A DNA stretch of 64,000 nt from Devosia limi DSM 17137 (GTDB taxonomy: Bacteria; Pseudomonadota; Alphaproteobacteria; Rhizobiales; Devosiaceae). The first letter of the stretch is position 1; the number at the start of each line of letters is the position of its first letter. The DNA lies in the NCBI RefSeq assembly GCF_900128975.1, contig NZ_FQVC01000001.1:285486-349485 (forward strand). Reading direction: 5' to 3'. Below are positions 53,855-61,378 of the stretch, in pieces. The notes under the pieces were generated by a model that was not told the origin of the DNA, did not search any database, and saw only the letters and a program-made list of their open reading frames with translations. Both the position numbers and the translations under genes were made by a program.

Positions 53855-55212
53855 GCCGATACCTCGGGGCGAACGAACTGGCCGGAGCCGGGGGCGGTGA
53901 TGACATTAGCCCCGTCAAAGGCCAGTTTTCCGCGCAAATAGGTCATGCCGACGGTCCAGGGCAGTTCGATGCCGTTATAGGGCGACCAGCCGACAACATT
54001 GTTGCCGCTCTCGGCCGCGTCATAGATTTTGGGGCGTGGGAACAGCACGGAAATGTCGGCATCCTTGCCTGCAGTCAGGGCGCCTTTTCGGTGGTGCAGG
54101 CGGAAATGGCGGGCAGGATTTGCTGCCAGCAGCTTGGCAGCCCAAGTCAGCGAGATATCGCGCTCCAGCGCGCCCTTGACGAAAAGCGGCACCATGGCTT
54201 CGAGGCCGGGTACGCCCGAGGCATTGGCGAGCATGTCGGGATTGGTCTTGCGGTTTTCCGACCAGGAGACGTGATCGGTCGAGACCATGGTGACATTGCC
54301 CTTGCGGACATGCTCCCAGAGCTTTTCGACTTCGGCACGGGAGCGGATCGGTGGGTTGATCTTGGCCTTGCCGCCGAGGCGGGCAACGTCGTGCTCCTCA
54401 TCCAGCGTCAGGTAGTGGATGCAACATTCGATGGTGGCGTCGAAACCCTGGGCGCGGTAGCTGGCGGCGATGTCATAGCCACGGCCGAGCGAGCAGTGGA
54501 CGACATGGGCCGGGCAGCCAGTGAGCGCGCCGGTTTCGTAGATCTGCAGGCTGGCCAGCAATTCGGTCAGCGGCGGGCGGCTGAGGCCGTGGGCGCGATG
54601 ATCGGTGATGCCGAGCGCCTTGACCTTGTCCATGGCGGCGCGGACGGCTTCATCGTCCTCGTTGTGGACGCCGGCGGTGAGGCCGGTGGGGGCGATGGCG
54701 GCGAAACACTCTTCGAGCAGCGCGGGTGGAATGCGCGGGAAGCGCTTGGGATCGGTGCCGAAGGTCGAGAACTTGAAGGCGGCGACGCCGGCCTCGACCT
54801 GCTCGGGAATGCGGGCAGCGCCCTCCTCCGGGTCGATGGTGCCGTAGAGCGCGAAATCGACGCGGGCCTGGCCGGAGGCGTGGGCGACCTTGGAGCGCAC
54901 GGCCTCGGCCGAGCAGACCAGATTGCCCTCATCATAGGGCATATCGACAATGGTGGTGACGCCACCGGCGGCGGCCGAGCGGGTGGACCAGATAAAGTCT
55001 TCCTGGTTTTTCTGGCTCAGCGAATGGGTCTGGGCGTCGATGGCACCGGGCAGGATCAGGGCATTGCCAAGGTCGTGGCGTTCGTGGGCGCTGGGCGCCG
55101 TGCCTTCGCCGACATGAACGACTTTGCCATCGCGCACGGCGACATAGCCGTTTTCGACGATGAGATCGGGCAGCACGACGGTGCCGGCGAGGACGAGATC
55201 GAAATCAGACAT
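53851..55212 (-). CDS. Hydantoinase/dihydropyrimidinase-type amidohydrolase
   Basis: A 453-residue amidohydrolase. Metal site: carboxylated-Lys candidate Lys147 (AAFKFST), His183 in GVHNEDD, His236/His239 in AHVVHCSLG and Asp313 in STDHVSW. The first metal-binding H-x-H is Q61-T-H63 (GAIDAQTHSLSQ), so one usual ligand histidine is glutamine, which could change metal use. Proposed reaction: ring opening of hydantoin-5-propionate to N-carbamoyl-L-glutamate. It is coupled to the carbamoylase. Allantoinase is the main alternative, but no other purine-catabolism genes are near. Confidence 0.88.
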   Translation of the reverse strand: MSDFDLVLAGTVVLPDLIVENGYVAVRDGKVVHVGEGTAPSAHERHDLGNALILPGAIDAQTHSLSQKNQEDFIWSTRSAAAGGVTTIVDMPYDEGNLVCSAEAVRSKVAHASGQARVDFALYGTIDPEEGAARIPEQVEAGVAAFKFSTFGTDPKRFPRIPPALLEECFAAIAPTGLTAGVHNEDDEAVRAAMDKVKALGITDHRAHGLSRPPLTELLASLQIYETGALTGCPAHVVHCSLGRGYDIAASYRAQGFDATIECCIHYLTLDEEHDVARLGGKAKINPPIRSRAEVEKLWEHVRKGNVTMVSTDHVSWSENRKTNPDMLANASGVPGLEAMVPLFVKGALERDISLTWAAKLLAANPARHFRLHHRKGALTAGKDADISVLFPRPKIYDAAESGNNVVGWSPYNGIELPWTVGMTYLRGKLAFDGANVITAPGSGQFVRPEVSA

Positions 55213-55659
55213 GGCTGCAGGCTTTCACAGGAATGGTCACATCCACCGCCGTCATGCCGGCGAAAGCCGGAATCCAGTTTCGGGATGGTTCGGCAAACTG
55301 GATCCCGGCTTTCGCCGGGATGACGTCGTGAGCTGGGAGGACGGCCGGGGCGAGACCGGGACTGATCGCTCTGCAGGCTGGGTGTCGTGGATGGCCTTCA
55401 GAATGGATCCCGGCCTGCGCCGGGATGACCCGGTGAGTTGCTAAGGCAGCTGCAGCGAGCCCGACACCGGCCTCTTCGGCCCGGTGGGGGGCTGGGGGGC
55501 TGAGGGGCCGGCAGGACGCCGAGCGGGGGGTGGGCGCAGCACCCTCACCCTCGGTCCCTCCCCTCAAGGGGGAGGGAGGCGAAAGGAGCGATGTCCGCGC
55601 TAGTGGACCGAAGTCGCGAGTGAACACAGTAGATGACTGCGGTAACGGGGATGAATTCG
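55213..55659. repeat. Repeat-filled gap inside the catabolic cluster
   Basis: 447 bp between transporter and enzyme genes, both on the minus strand. Three family B hairpin arms (GCCGTCATGCCGGCGAAAGC near 55247, GCTTTCGCCGGGATGACGTC near 55307 and GCCTGCGCCGGGATGACCCG near 55413) and one family A module (55536-55577, core CCTCCCCTCAAGGGGGAGGG) fill it. No gene is seen. The gap may split the operon or carry an internal promoter. Confidence 0.78.
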
Positions 55660-56412
55660 TCACGCGGCGGCTCTCCCGGCTTGGCCGGTGCGGGCCATGA
55701 GGAAGCGTTCGAGGGCGGAGAGGGCGTCGTAGATGAGGACGGCGAGGGCGCCGACGATGAGGCCGCCTTGCAGCACGAAGGCGGTATTGCCCGAGAGCAG
55801 GCCGGCGATGATGACTTCGCCCAGGGTGCGGGCGGCGACGGTGGAGCCGATGGTGGCGGTGGCCAGCGAAATGACCACCGAGAGGCGGATGCCGGCGAGG
55901 ATCACCGGCAGGGCCAGCGGCAATTCGACCTTGAGCAGGCGCTGCCAGCCGGTCATGCCGACGCCCTTGGCGGCGTCGGTGACGGCGGAGGGCAGATTGG
56001 AGAGGCCGGTCAGGGTGTTTTCAAAGATTGGCAGCAGGCCATAGAGGAACAGCGCCACCAGTGTTGGCGCGGTGCCGAAACCGAGCATGGGGACGGCGAG
56101 CGCCAAAACGGCCACGGGCGGGAAGGTCTGGCCGATATTGGCCAGCGAGCGCGACAGCGGCAGGAATTCGGCGCCGAAGGGGCGGGTGACCAGAATGGCC
56201 AGGCCGACGGCGATGATGGTGGCGGCCAGGGTGGCGATGCCGACAATGGCCAGGTGATTGAGCGTCAGATCGAGCAGGCTGCCCTGATTGTAGATGGGGG
56301 GCTGGTTGTTCTTGGTCAGGAGGGTGAAAAAGCCGGCAAAGGATTGCGGGCTGACCAGAAAGGCCAGCAGAAGCAGCAGGACGATCAGGCGGACGACGAG
56401 GCCGATCTTCAT
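55660..56412 (-). CDS. ABC transporter permease, YehW/OpuC type
   Basis: A 250-residue permease with six predicted membrane segments and the EAA-like loop TDAAKGVGMTGWQRLLKVEL. TLNHLAIVGIATLAATIIAV matches the quaternary-amine (OpuC/Yeh) permease family. Its length and last position in the order binding protein, long permease, ATPase, short permease equal E. coli YehW. It overlaps the ATPase gene by four bases. Confidence 0.9.
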   Translation of the reverse strand: MKIGLVVRLIVLLLLLAFLVSPQSFAGFFTLLTKNNQPPIYNQGSLLDLTLNHLAIVGIATLAATIIAVGLAILVTRPFGAEFLPLSRSLANIGQTFPPVAVLALAVPMLGFGTAPTLVALFLYGLLPIFENTLTGLSNLPSAVTDAAKGVGMTGWQRLLKVELPLALPVILAGIRLSVVISLATATIGSTVAARTLGEVIIAGLLSGNTAFVLQGGLIVGALAVLIYDALSALERFLMARTGQAGRAAA

Positions 56413-57344
56413 TGCGGACGCGCCGCCAGGCGCGACAATTGGGCCAGTGTCACCTGCCCGACCACGGCGCCATCGCGGGTGACCGGCAGGGCCGGACGGC
56501 CGGACCAGAGCAATTCGGCATAGGCATCGCGCAGCGAGACGCCGGCATCGAGTGGGGTGCCCGTGGCTTCGCCGGGCTCGATATGGTCGGCGACCCTGCC
56601 GAGAGACAGCAGGCGGAAGGGACGCTCGGAGGTGCCGATCAGTTCGGCGACGAAGGGCGTGGCCGGGCGGGCGATGATCTGCTGGGGCACGTCATATTGC
56701 AGCAGCTTGCCCTTATCCATCACCGCGATCTTGCTGCCGAGATGGATGGCTTCCTCCATGTCGTGGGTGACCAGCACGATGGTGGTCTTGAAGCGGCGCT
56801 GGATGGCCAGAAGGTCTTCCTGCGCCTTGGCACGGATCACCGGATCGAGCGCGCCATAGGGTTCGTCCATGAGCAGAATATTGGGTTCGGCGGCAAGCGC
56901 GCGGGCAACGCCGACGCGCTGCTGCTGGCCGCCCGACAACTCATTGGGCAGACGATCGCGGAACTGGGCGGGATCGAGCTGGAACAGGTCCATCAGCTCG
57001 TCGACGCGGTTGGCAATACGCGGCTTGTCCCAACCGAGGAGCTTGGGGACGGTGGCGATGTTCTGGCCAACCGAGCGGTGCGGGAACAGGCCATGGCCCT
57101 GAATGGCGTATCCGATGCGGCGGCGCAGCTCATAGGCGGGGACGTTGCGGGTGTCCTCGCCATCGATGCGGATGGTGCCGGAGGTGGGCTCGACCAGCCG
57201 GTTGATCATGCGCATCAGGGTGGTCTTGCCGGACCCCGAGGTGCCGACCACGACGCAGATCGTGCCGGGATCAACGGTCAGGGTGACGTTATCGACCACC
57301 GGGGTCTCGCCATAGATTTTGGTGATGCCGTCAATTTCGATCAT
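56409..57344 (-). CDS. ABC transporter ATPase, quaternary-amine type (YehX/OpuCA-like)
   Basis: A 311-residue ATPase. Walker A VVVGTSGSGKTTLMRMI, signature NELSGGQQQRVGVARALA, Walker B NILLMDEPYGALDP, and H-loop VLVTHDMEEA. The C-terminal 60 residues look like a degenerate CBS-type tail (PALPVTRDGAVVGQVTLA). It is coupled by four-base overlaps to both permeases. It would drive import of a betaine-like substrate. Confidence 0.93.
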   Translation of the reverse strand: MIEIDGITKIYGETPVVDNVTLTVDPGTICVVVGTSGSGKTTLMRMINRLVEPTSGTIRIDGEDTRNVPAYELRRRIGYAIQGHGLFPHRSVGQNIATVPKLLGWDKPRIANRVDELMDLFQLDPAQFRDRLPNELSGGQQQRVGVARALAAEPNILLMDEPYGALDPVIRAKAQEDLLAIQRRFKTTIVLVTHDMEEAIHLGSKIAVMDKGKLLQYDVPQQIIARPATPFVAELIGTSERPFRLLSLGRVADHIEPGEATGTPLDAGVSLRDAYAELLWSGRPALPVTRDGAVVGQVTLAQLSRLAARPQ

Positions 57345-58537
57345 GGCGCGTTGCCTCCCCGCGACGTCATTTCAACCAGTGCGTCGAGCACCACTGCTGC
57401 AGCGAATGCCAGAGCCACGGTGGGCACGGCGCCGAGCAGCACCAGATCCATCGCCGTCTGGCCAATGCCCTGGAACACGAATACGCCGAAACCGCCGCCG
57501 CCAATGAGCGCGGCGATGGTGGCCAGCCCAATATTCTGCACCAGGACGATGCGGATGCCGGTGAGGATCACCGGGAAGGCCAGTGGCAGTTCGACGCCGA
57601 ACAGGCGCTGCCGGCCGGTCATGCCCATGCCCTTGGCCGCATCGATGGCGGCGGGCGAAACGCTTTGCAGGCCGACGACGGTATTGGACACGACGGGCAG
57701 CAGCGAATAGGCGAACAGGGCCACCAGAGCCGGCGCGGTGCCAATGCCGGAGATGCCGATTGCCGAAGCGCCGGCGACATTGGCGGCTATCCAGGCGAGC
57801 GGCGCGATCAACAGGCCAAACAAGGCAATCGAGGGAATGGTCTGAACGATATTGAGGGTGTTGAGCACCACGGCGCGCACGGCCTTGACGCGGTAGCAGA
57901 GGATGCCCAGCGGCACGCCGACAACGATGGCAATGGCCACCGAGCCAAAGGCCAGCGCCAGATGGGTGCGCGCCTCATTCCAGAACGCGGCGGCGCGGGT
58001 GGAATATTCCTTGAGAATGGAGAGATCATTCCAGCTGCCGCTCCACAGCAGCAGGGCCAGGGCGGCGGCCACGGCGAACAGGATGGCAATGCGTTGCCAG
58101 GGACCGAATTTGAGCCGGGTCAGCGCATCGGCGACCAGCAGGGCAAAGGCAAAGGCGAGGATCCAGAAGCCGGCACCGGGCGAAACGCGGGCGAAGGTAT
58201 CGCCATCGGGCGTCAGGTAGCTAGCCGACCACCCCATGAATATGAACAGCACGGCGAGGACCAGAAAGCCGATGGTCAGCTTGATCCGGGCGGAGAAGCG
58301 CAGCAGGGCGGCGGCAAAGCCGAGCAGCAGGACGGCGACGAGAATGGTGGTTTCGGGGGCCGGCAGCGCGGCGAGCAATGACTTTGGCTCGCCCAGAACG
58401 ATGCGATTGGCCCGGAACAGGGCAAAGGGCAAGGCGGCGCCGGCAGCAGAAACCAGCGCGATGAGGACGCCGATCTTGTCGAGCGCCAGCCAGGCGGGTC
58501 GTGTCGTGGTGGTGGGCGCGGTTTCGGCGATGCTCAT
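57341..58537 (-). CDS. ABC transporter permease with N-terminal extension, YehY type
   Basis: A 398-residue permease starting MSIAETAPTTTTRPAWLALD at the ATG 58537, with GGAG seven bases upstream. Residues 20-180 add about four to five extra membrane segments and precede the core permease (ARTHLALAFGSVAIAIVVGV; EAA-like loop IDAAKGMGMTGRQRLFGVEL). This long/short permease pair is the E. coli YehY/YehW arrangement. The longer frame to 58657 has no matching N-terminus and runs into a repeat. Confidence 0.9.
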   Translation of the reverse strand: MSIAETAPTTTTRPAWLALDKIGVLIALVSAAGAALPFALFRANRIVLGEPKSLLAALPAPETTILVAVLLLGFAAALLRFSARIKLTIGFLVLAVLFIFMGWSASYLTPDGDTFARVSPGAGFWILAFAFALLVADALTRLKFGPWQRIAILFAVAAALALLLWSGSWNDLSILKEYSTRAAAFWNEARTHLALAFGSVAIAIVVGVPLGILCYRVKAVRAVVLNTLNIVQTIPSIALFGLLIAPLAWIAANVAGASAIGISGIGTAPALVALFAYSLLPVVSNTVVGLQSVSPAAIDAAKGMGMTGRQRLFGVELPLAFPVILTGIRIVLVQNIGLATIAALIGGGGFGVFVFQGIGQTAMDLVLLGAVPTVALAFAAAVVLDALVEMTSRGGNAP

Positions 58538-58644
58538 GCTGGCTCCGGGGGTTGCCATGGACGGCTGGTGCCTAGGCAGCGATGCGGAAGTCGACAGGGT
58601 CAGGGAGGTGGTTCCGGGCCAGAATTCCTGGCGCCCCCTCCCAA

Positions 58645-58665
58645 CCTCCCCCGTCACGGGGGAGG
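58645..58665. repeat. Short palindrome CCTCCCCCGTCACGGGGGAGG
   Basis: A 21-bp palindrome around GTCAC, flanked by CCTCCCAA. It is a variant of the family A core (compare CTGACAGGGGGAG near 14412) in the gap between binding protein and permease genes. Confidence 0.8.
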
Positions 58666-58720
58666 TGCCGTCCGGTGCGTGTGGCGATATTCTGCCACGG
58701 TGACCGTGTGATCCGAGGAC

Positions 58721-59632
58721 CTACTTCAGCAGGCCATTGGTGGTCAGGAAGTCGGTGGCCACGGCGGAGGCGGCTTCACCGCCGACCTGAACGCGGCCAT
58801 TGAGGGTCTGCAGGGTCACCAGATCGAGCTTGGCGAAAACCGGGGCCAGCAGTTCTTCGATCTGCGGATATTCGGTCAGCACCGCTTCGCGGATGATCGG
58901 CGCGGGCTGGTAGACCGGCTGCACGCCCTTGTCGTCTTCGAGAACCTTGAGGCCCGAGGGGGCAATGCCGCCATCGGTGCCGTAGACCATGGCGGCGTTG
59001 ACGCCATTGGTCTGCTGGGCAGCAGCGGCGATGGTGGCGGCGGTATCACCACCCGACAGGGTAATCAGCTGCTCGGGGGAGAGCTTGAAGCCATAGACTT
59101 CCTCGAACTTGGGCAGCGCGGCCGGCGAGTTCACGAACTCGGACGAGGCGGCGAGCTTGACTTCGCCACCACCGGCAACCCAGGCGCCGAATTCGCTGAA
59201 GGTGCTGAGATTGTTGGCTTCGGCAACGTCGTTGCGGACGGCGACGGCCCAGGTGTTGTTGGCCGGGGACGGGGCCAGCCAGACGATCTTGTTGGCGTCG
59301 TAATCGAGCTTCTTGGCTTCGGCATAGGCCGATTCAGCGTTGTTCCACAGCGGGTCATCGGCCTTCTCGAAGAAGAAGGCGGCATTGCCGGTATATTCTG
59401 GATAGATGTCGATTTCGCCGGCGGTGATGGCCTCGCGCACGATCGGCGTGCCGCCGAGCTGGATACGGTCGGTGACCGGGATGTCGTTGTTCTGCAGGAC
59501 CTGCAGGATGATATTGCCCAGAACGCCACCCTCGGTGTCGATCTTGGAGGACACGACGACCTGCGCATTGGCCGCAGTTACCGTCAGAGCGAGCGCAGCG
59601 ACAGCGCTCAGGAGTTTGGTTGTCAGGCGCAT
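58721..59632 (-). CDS. Quaternary-amine-type periplasmic substrate-binding protein (YehZ/OsmX-like)
   Basis: A 303-residue periplasmic binding protein with signal peptide MRLTTKLLSAVAALALTVTA to ANA. Family segments are VVSSKIDTEGGVLGNIILQV, GEIDIYPEYTGNAAFFF and PSPANNTWAVAVRND, as in glycine-betaine/choline and ergothioneine-binding proteins. Aromatic residues in these segments are candidates for the quaternary-ammonium cage. It is the first transporter gene after the lyase. Substrate inferred from context: ergothioneine or another betaine. Confidence 0.92.
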   Translation of the reverse strand: MRLTTKLLSAVAALALTVTAANAQVVVSSKIDTEGGVLGNIILQVLQNNDIPVTDRIQLGGTPIVREAITAGEIDIYPEYTGNAAFFFEKADDPLWNNAESAYAEAKKLDYDANKIVWLAPSPANNTWAVAVRNDVAEANNLSTFSEFGAWVAGGGEVKLAASSEFVNSPAALPKFEEVYGFKLSPEQLITLSGGDTAATIAAAAQQTNGVNAAMVYGTDGGIAPSGLKVLEDDKGVQPVYQPAPIIREAVLTEYPQIEELLAPVFAKLDLVTLQTLNGRVQVGGEAASAVATDFLTTNGLLK

Positions 59633-59713
59633 GGTATTCTCCCTGTTGTCCGGATTGGTGACCCGGCTATCCCTACCGTAACGTCTTGTCAGATTTGAGC
59701 GAGGCCCGAAATT

Positions 59714-61273
59714 CTACATCAGCGGACCCAGAGCGAAAAACTCATCTAATTCCATGATGCTAGAGTGTGAAATGAGTTCATCCATTAAAGCCTCCGACCC
59801 CAGCGCGAGTTCCACGGCTTCGACTTCCGATGAGAGCGGGCGGTCGGAAACGTAGAAGTCGGCGTGGGTGCGGACGAGATTGTAGATGATGCCGGGGACA
59901 TTGCCGGGGCGATCGCCGGAGATGTCCATGGCCTGAGCGGCGAGGATGCCTTCGAGCGCGGCGAGGCGACGCAGGGCCATGACCTGACGCTCGAAGCGTT
60001 CGACCACCAGCGGCAGGAAGGCCGCTTCATCCTCGATGCCGCCAGCGACCACCAGCGAATTGGCGGAGATTGGGCCCGACAGGGTGAGCACGCGGGCGAA
60101 GAGTTCGCCGGCCAGCTTGATGATCGGGCCGAAGCCGGTGGCGATGGCGCCGGGGGCGACCAGATTGACCGGCAGGTCGCGGCGGCCGCCATTGCCCAGC
60201 AGCACGCAGCGATTGAAGGAATTGCGCGCCAGATGGGCCATGCCGAGCTGGGCGGTCTGCATGAACACGGTGACATCGAGCGGGAGCGAACCGCCGGAGG
60301 TGAGCACCTGGCCGCCGGCGACGACCGGGTTGTCATCGGTGCGGCCGGTTGCGGCGAGCAGGGTCTTGCCGGCGGCGACCAGCGTATCGAAGCCGGTGGC
60401 AAAGACCTGGCTCATCATCCGCAGGCTGAGCGGATCCTGGATGTGGGTGGCGTTGGGCCAATCCCAGCCCATGGCGTTGAAATAGAGCCAGGCGCCAATG
60501 CCGGCTTCGCGCTCGGTGCCGACATGGGCGACGGCCTTCCACGGATCGCGGGAAGCGCCGAGGGCGCCGGCGGTGGTGAGCGCGGTGGCCAGCAGGACGC
60601 GGACGGCACCGGCGCCCGAGCGCAGGGCGCTGGCGGCGGCGGCATAGCCGACGGCATTGGTGGAAATGGAGGCCAGACTATCGCGCGGGGCGAGCTTGAA
60701 GGGGCGCAGGCCCGCAGCGGAAAGCGCCTGCTCGGCAGGCATGCGGGCGCCGGAAAAGGTGGCCTCCCCTGCCCCGGTCAAGACGGCGCCGATCTGGCCC
60801 ATGAGGCCGATATCGGCGCAGCCGATGGAGCCGGTGCGGCGGACGACCGGGACAACATCGGTGGAGAGCAGCGCCATATAGGCTTCGACGAGATCGACGG
60901 TGCAGCCGACGCGGCCGGTCAAAGCCATATTGACGCGAATGGCCATGGCGGTGCGGATGACATCATCGGGGAAGGCATCGCCAGTGCCGAAATGGTGGGC
61001 GCGGACCAGACCGAGATTGAAGGCATCAAGCTGTTCGGGCGTCCATTCGACGTCCTTCATGGCGCCGACGCCGGTGGTGGAACCGTAAACCGGCTGGCCG
61101 GCGGCGATGGCATCTTCGACGACGATGCGGGCTTCGGCGACGCGGGCCAGAGCCGATTCATCGGCTTCCAGCCGGGCACAGCGCGCACCGATCCGGGCCA
61201 TATCGGCAAAGCTCATCGGCTTGCCGTTCAGGCGAATTGCAGGGCCCGTCAATGTCATCGCCAACTTGTTCAT
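59714..61273 (-). CDS. MIO-less histidine-ammonia-lyase homologue, probable ergothionase
   Basis: A 519-residue protein of the HAL/PAL fold. Fold motifs are VYGSTTGVGAM (residues 62-72; canonical VYG..TGFG, Tyr63 kept) and MALTGRVGCTVDLVEAYMAL. The segment that normally reads GSVGASGDLAPL is GSIGCADIGLMG (148-159), so the Ala-Ser-Gly triad that forms the MIO electrophile is absent, and the usual INGT is STNA (204-207). MIO is needed to activate primary amines; a trimethylammonium leaving group does not need it, which is what ergothionases show. It is the first gene of the cluster, divergent from the LysR gene. Proposed reaction: ergothioneine to thiourocanate plus trimethylamine. Confidence 0.82.
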   Translation of the reverse strand: MNKLAMTLTGPAIRLNGKPMSFADMARIGARCARLEADESALARVAEARIVVEDAIAAGQPVYGSTTGVGAMKDVEWTPEQLDAFNLGLVRAHHFGTGDAFPDDVIRTAMAIRVNMALTGRVGCTVDLVEAYMALLSTDVVPVVRRTGSIGCADIGLMGQIGAVLTGAGEATFSGARMPAEQALSAAGLRPFKLAPRDSLASISTNAVGYAAAASALRSGAGAVRVLLATALTTAGALGASRDPWKAVAHVGTEREAGIGAWLYFNAMGWDWPNATHIQDPLSLRMMSQVFATGFDTLVAAGKTLLAATGRTDDNPVVAGGQVLTSGGSLPLDVTVFMQTAQLGMAHLARNSFNRCVLLGNGGRRDLPVNLVAPGAIATGFGPIIKLAGELFARVLTLSGPISANSLVVAGGIEDEAAFLPLVVERFERQVMALRRLAALEGILAAQAMDISGDRPGNVPGIIYNLVRTHADFYVSDRPLSSEVEAVELALGSEALMDELISHSSIMELDEFFALGPLM

Positions 61274-61378
61274 AGGCGGTACGCTATTGGATAGTTATCG
61301 ATCATGGGATATCCCAAATTGTGAACAGGCTATGCAGTTTTCTTGTGCATCCAATCGGCCTGCTCAGATGGTGGGCAA
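61274..61378. promoter_or_regulatory. Divergent control region of lyase and LysR genes
   Basis: A 105-bp divergent gap. It holds the perfect 12-bp palindrome TGGGATATCCCA at 61305-61316 and is AT-rich around GGATAGTTATCGATCATGGG, a good candidate operator for the LysR-type regulator. No exact -35/-10 boxes were assigned. Confidence 0.6.

Noticed and set aside
53851..55212. Allantoin degradation cluster
   Set aside because: An allantoinase-like enzyme and M20 hydrolase could suggest purine catabolism, but there are no ureidoglycolate, urate or xanthine genes, and the lyase and urocanase homologues point to an imidazole substrate.
49800..61273. Ordinary histidine utilisation (hut) operon
   Set aside because: The lyase lacks the MIO residues, the urocanase-like protein lacks its cysteines, there is no HutI or HutG, and a hydantoinase plus carbamoylase are present instead.
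59864..61294. Plus-strand frame of 476 codons opposite the lyase
   Set aside because: Gly/Asp-rich mirror of the lyase gene; the minus frame shows the HAL fold clearly.
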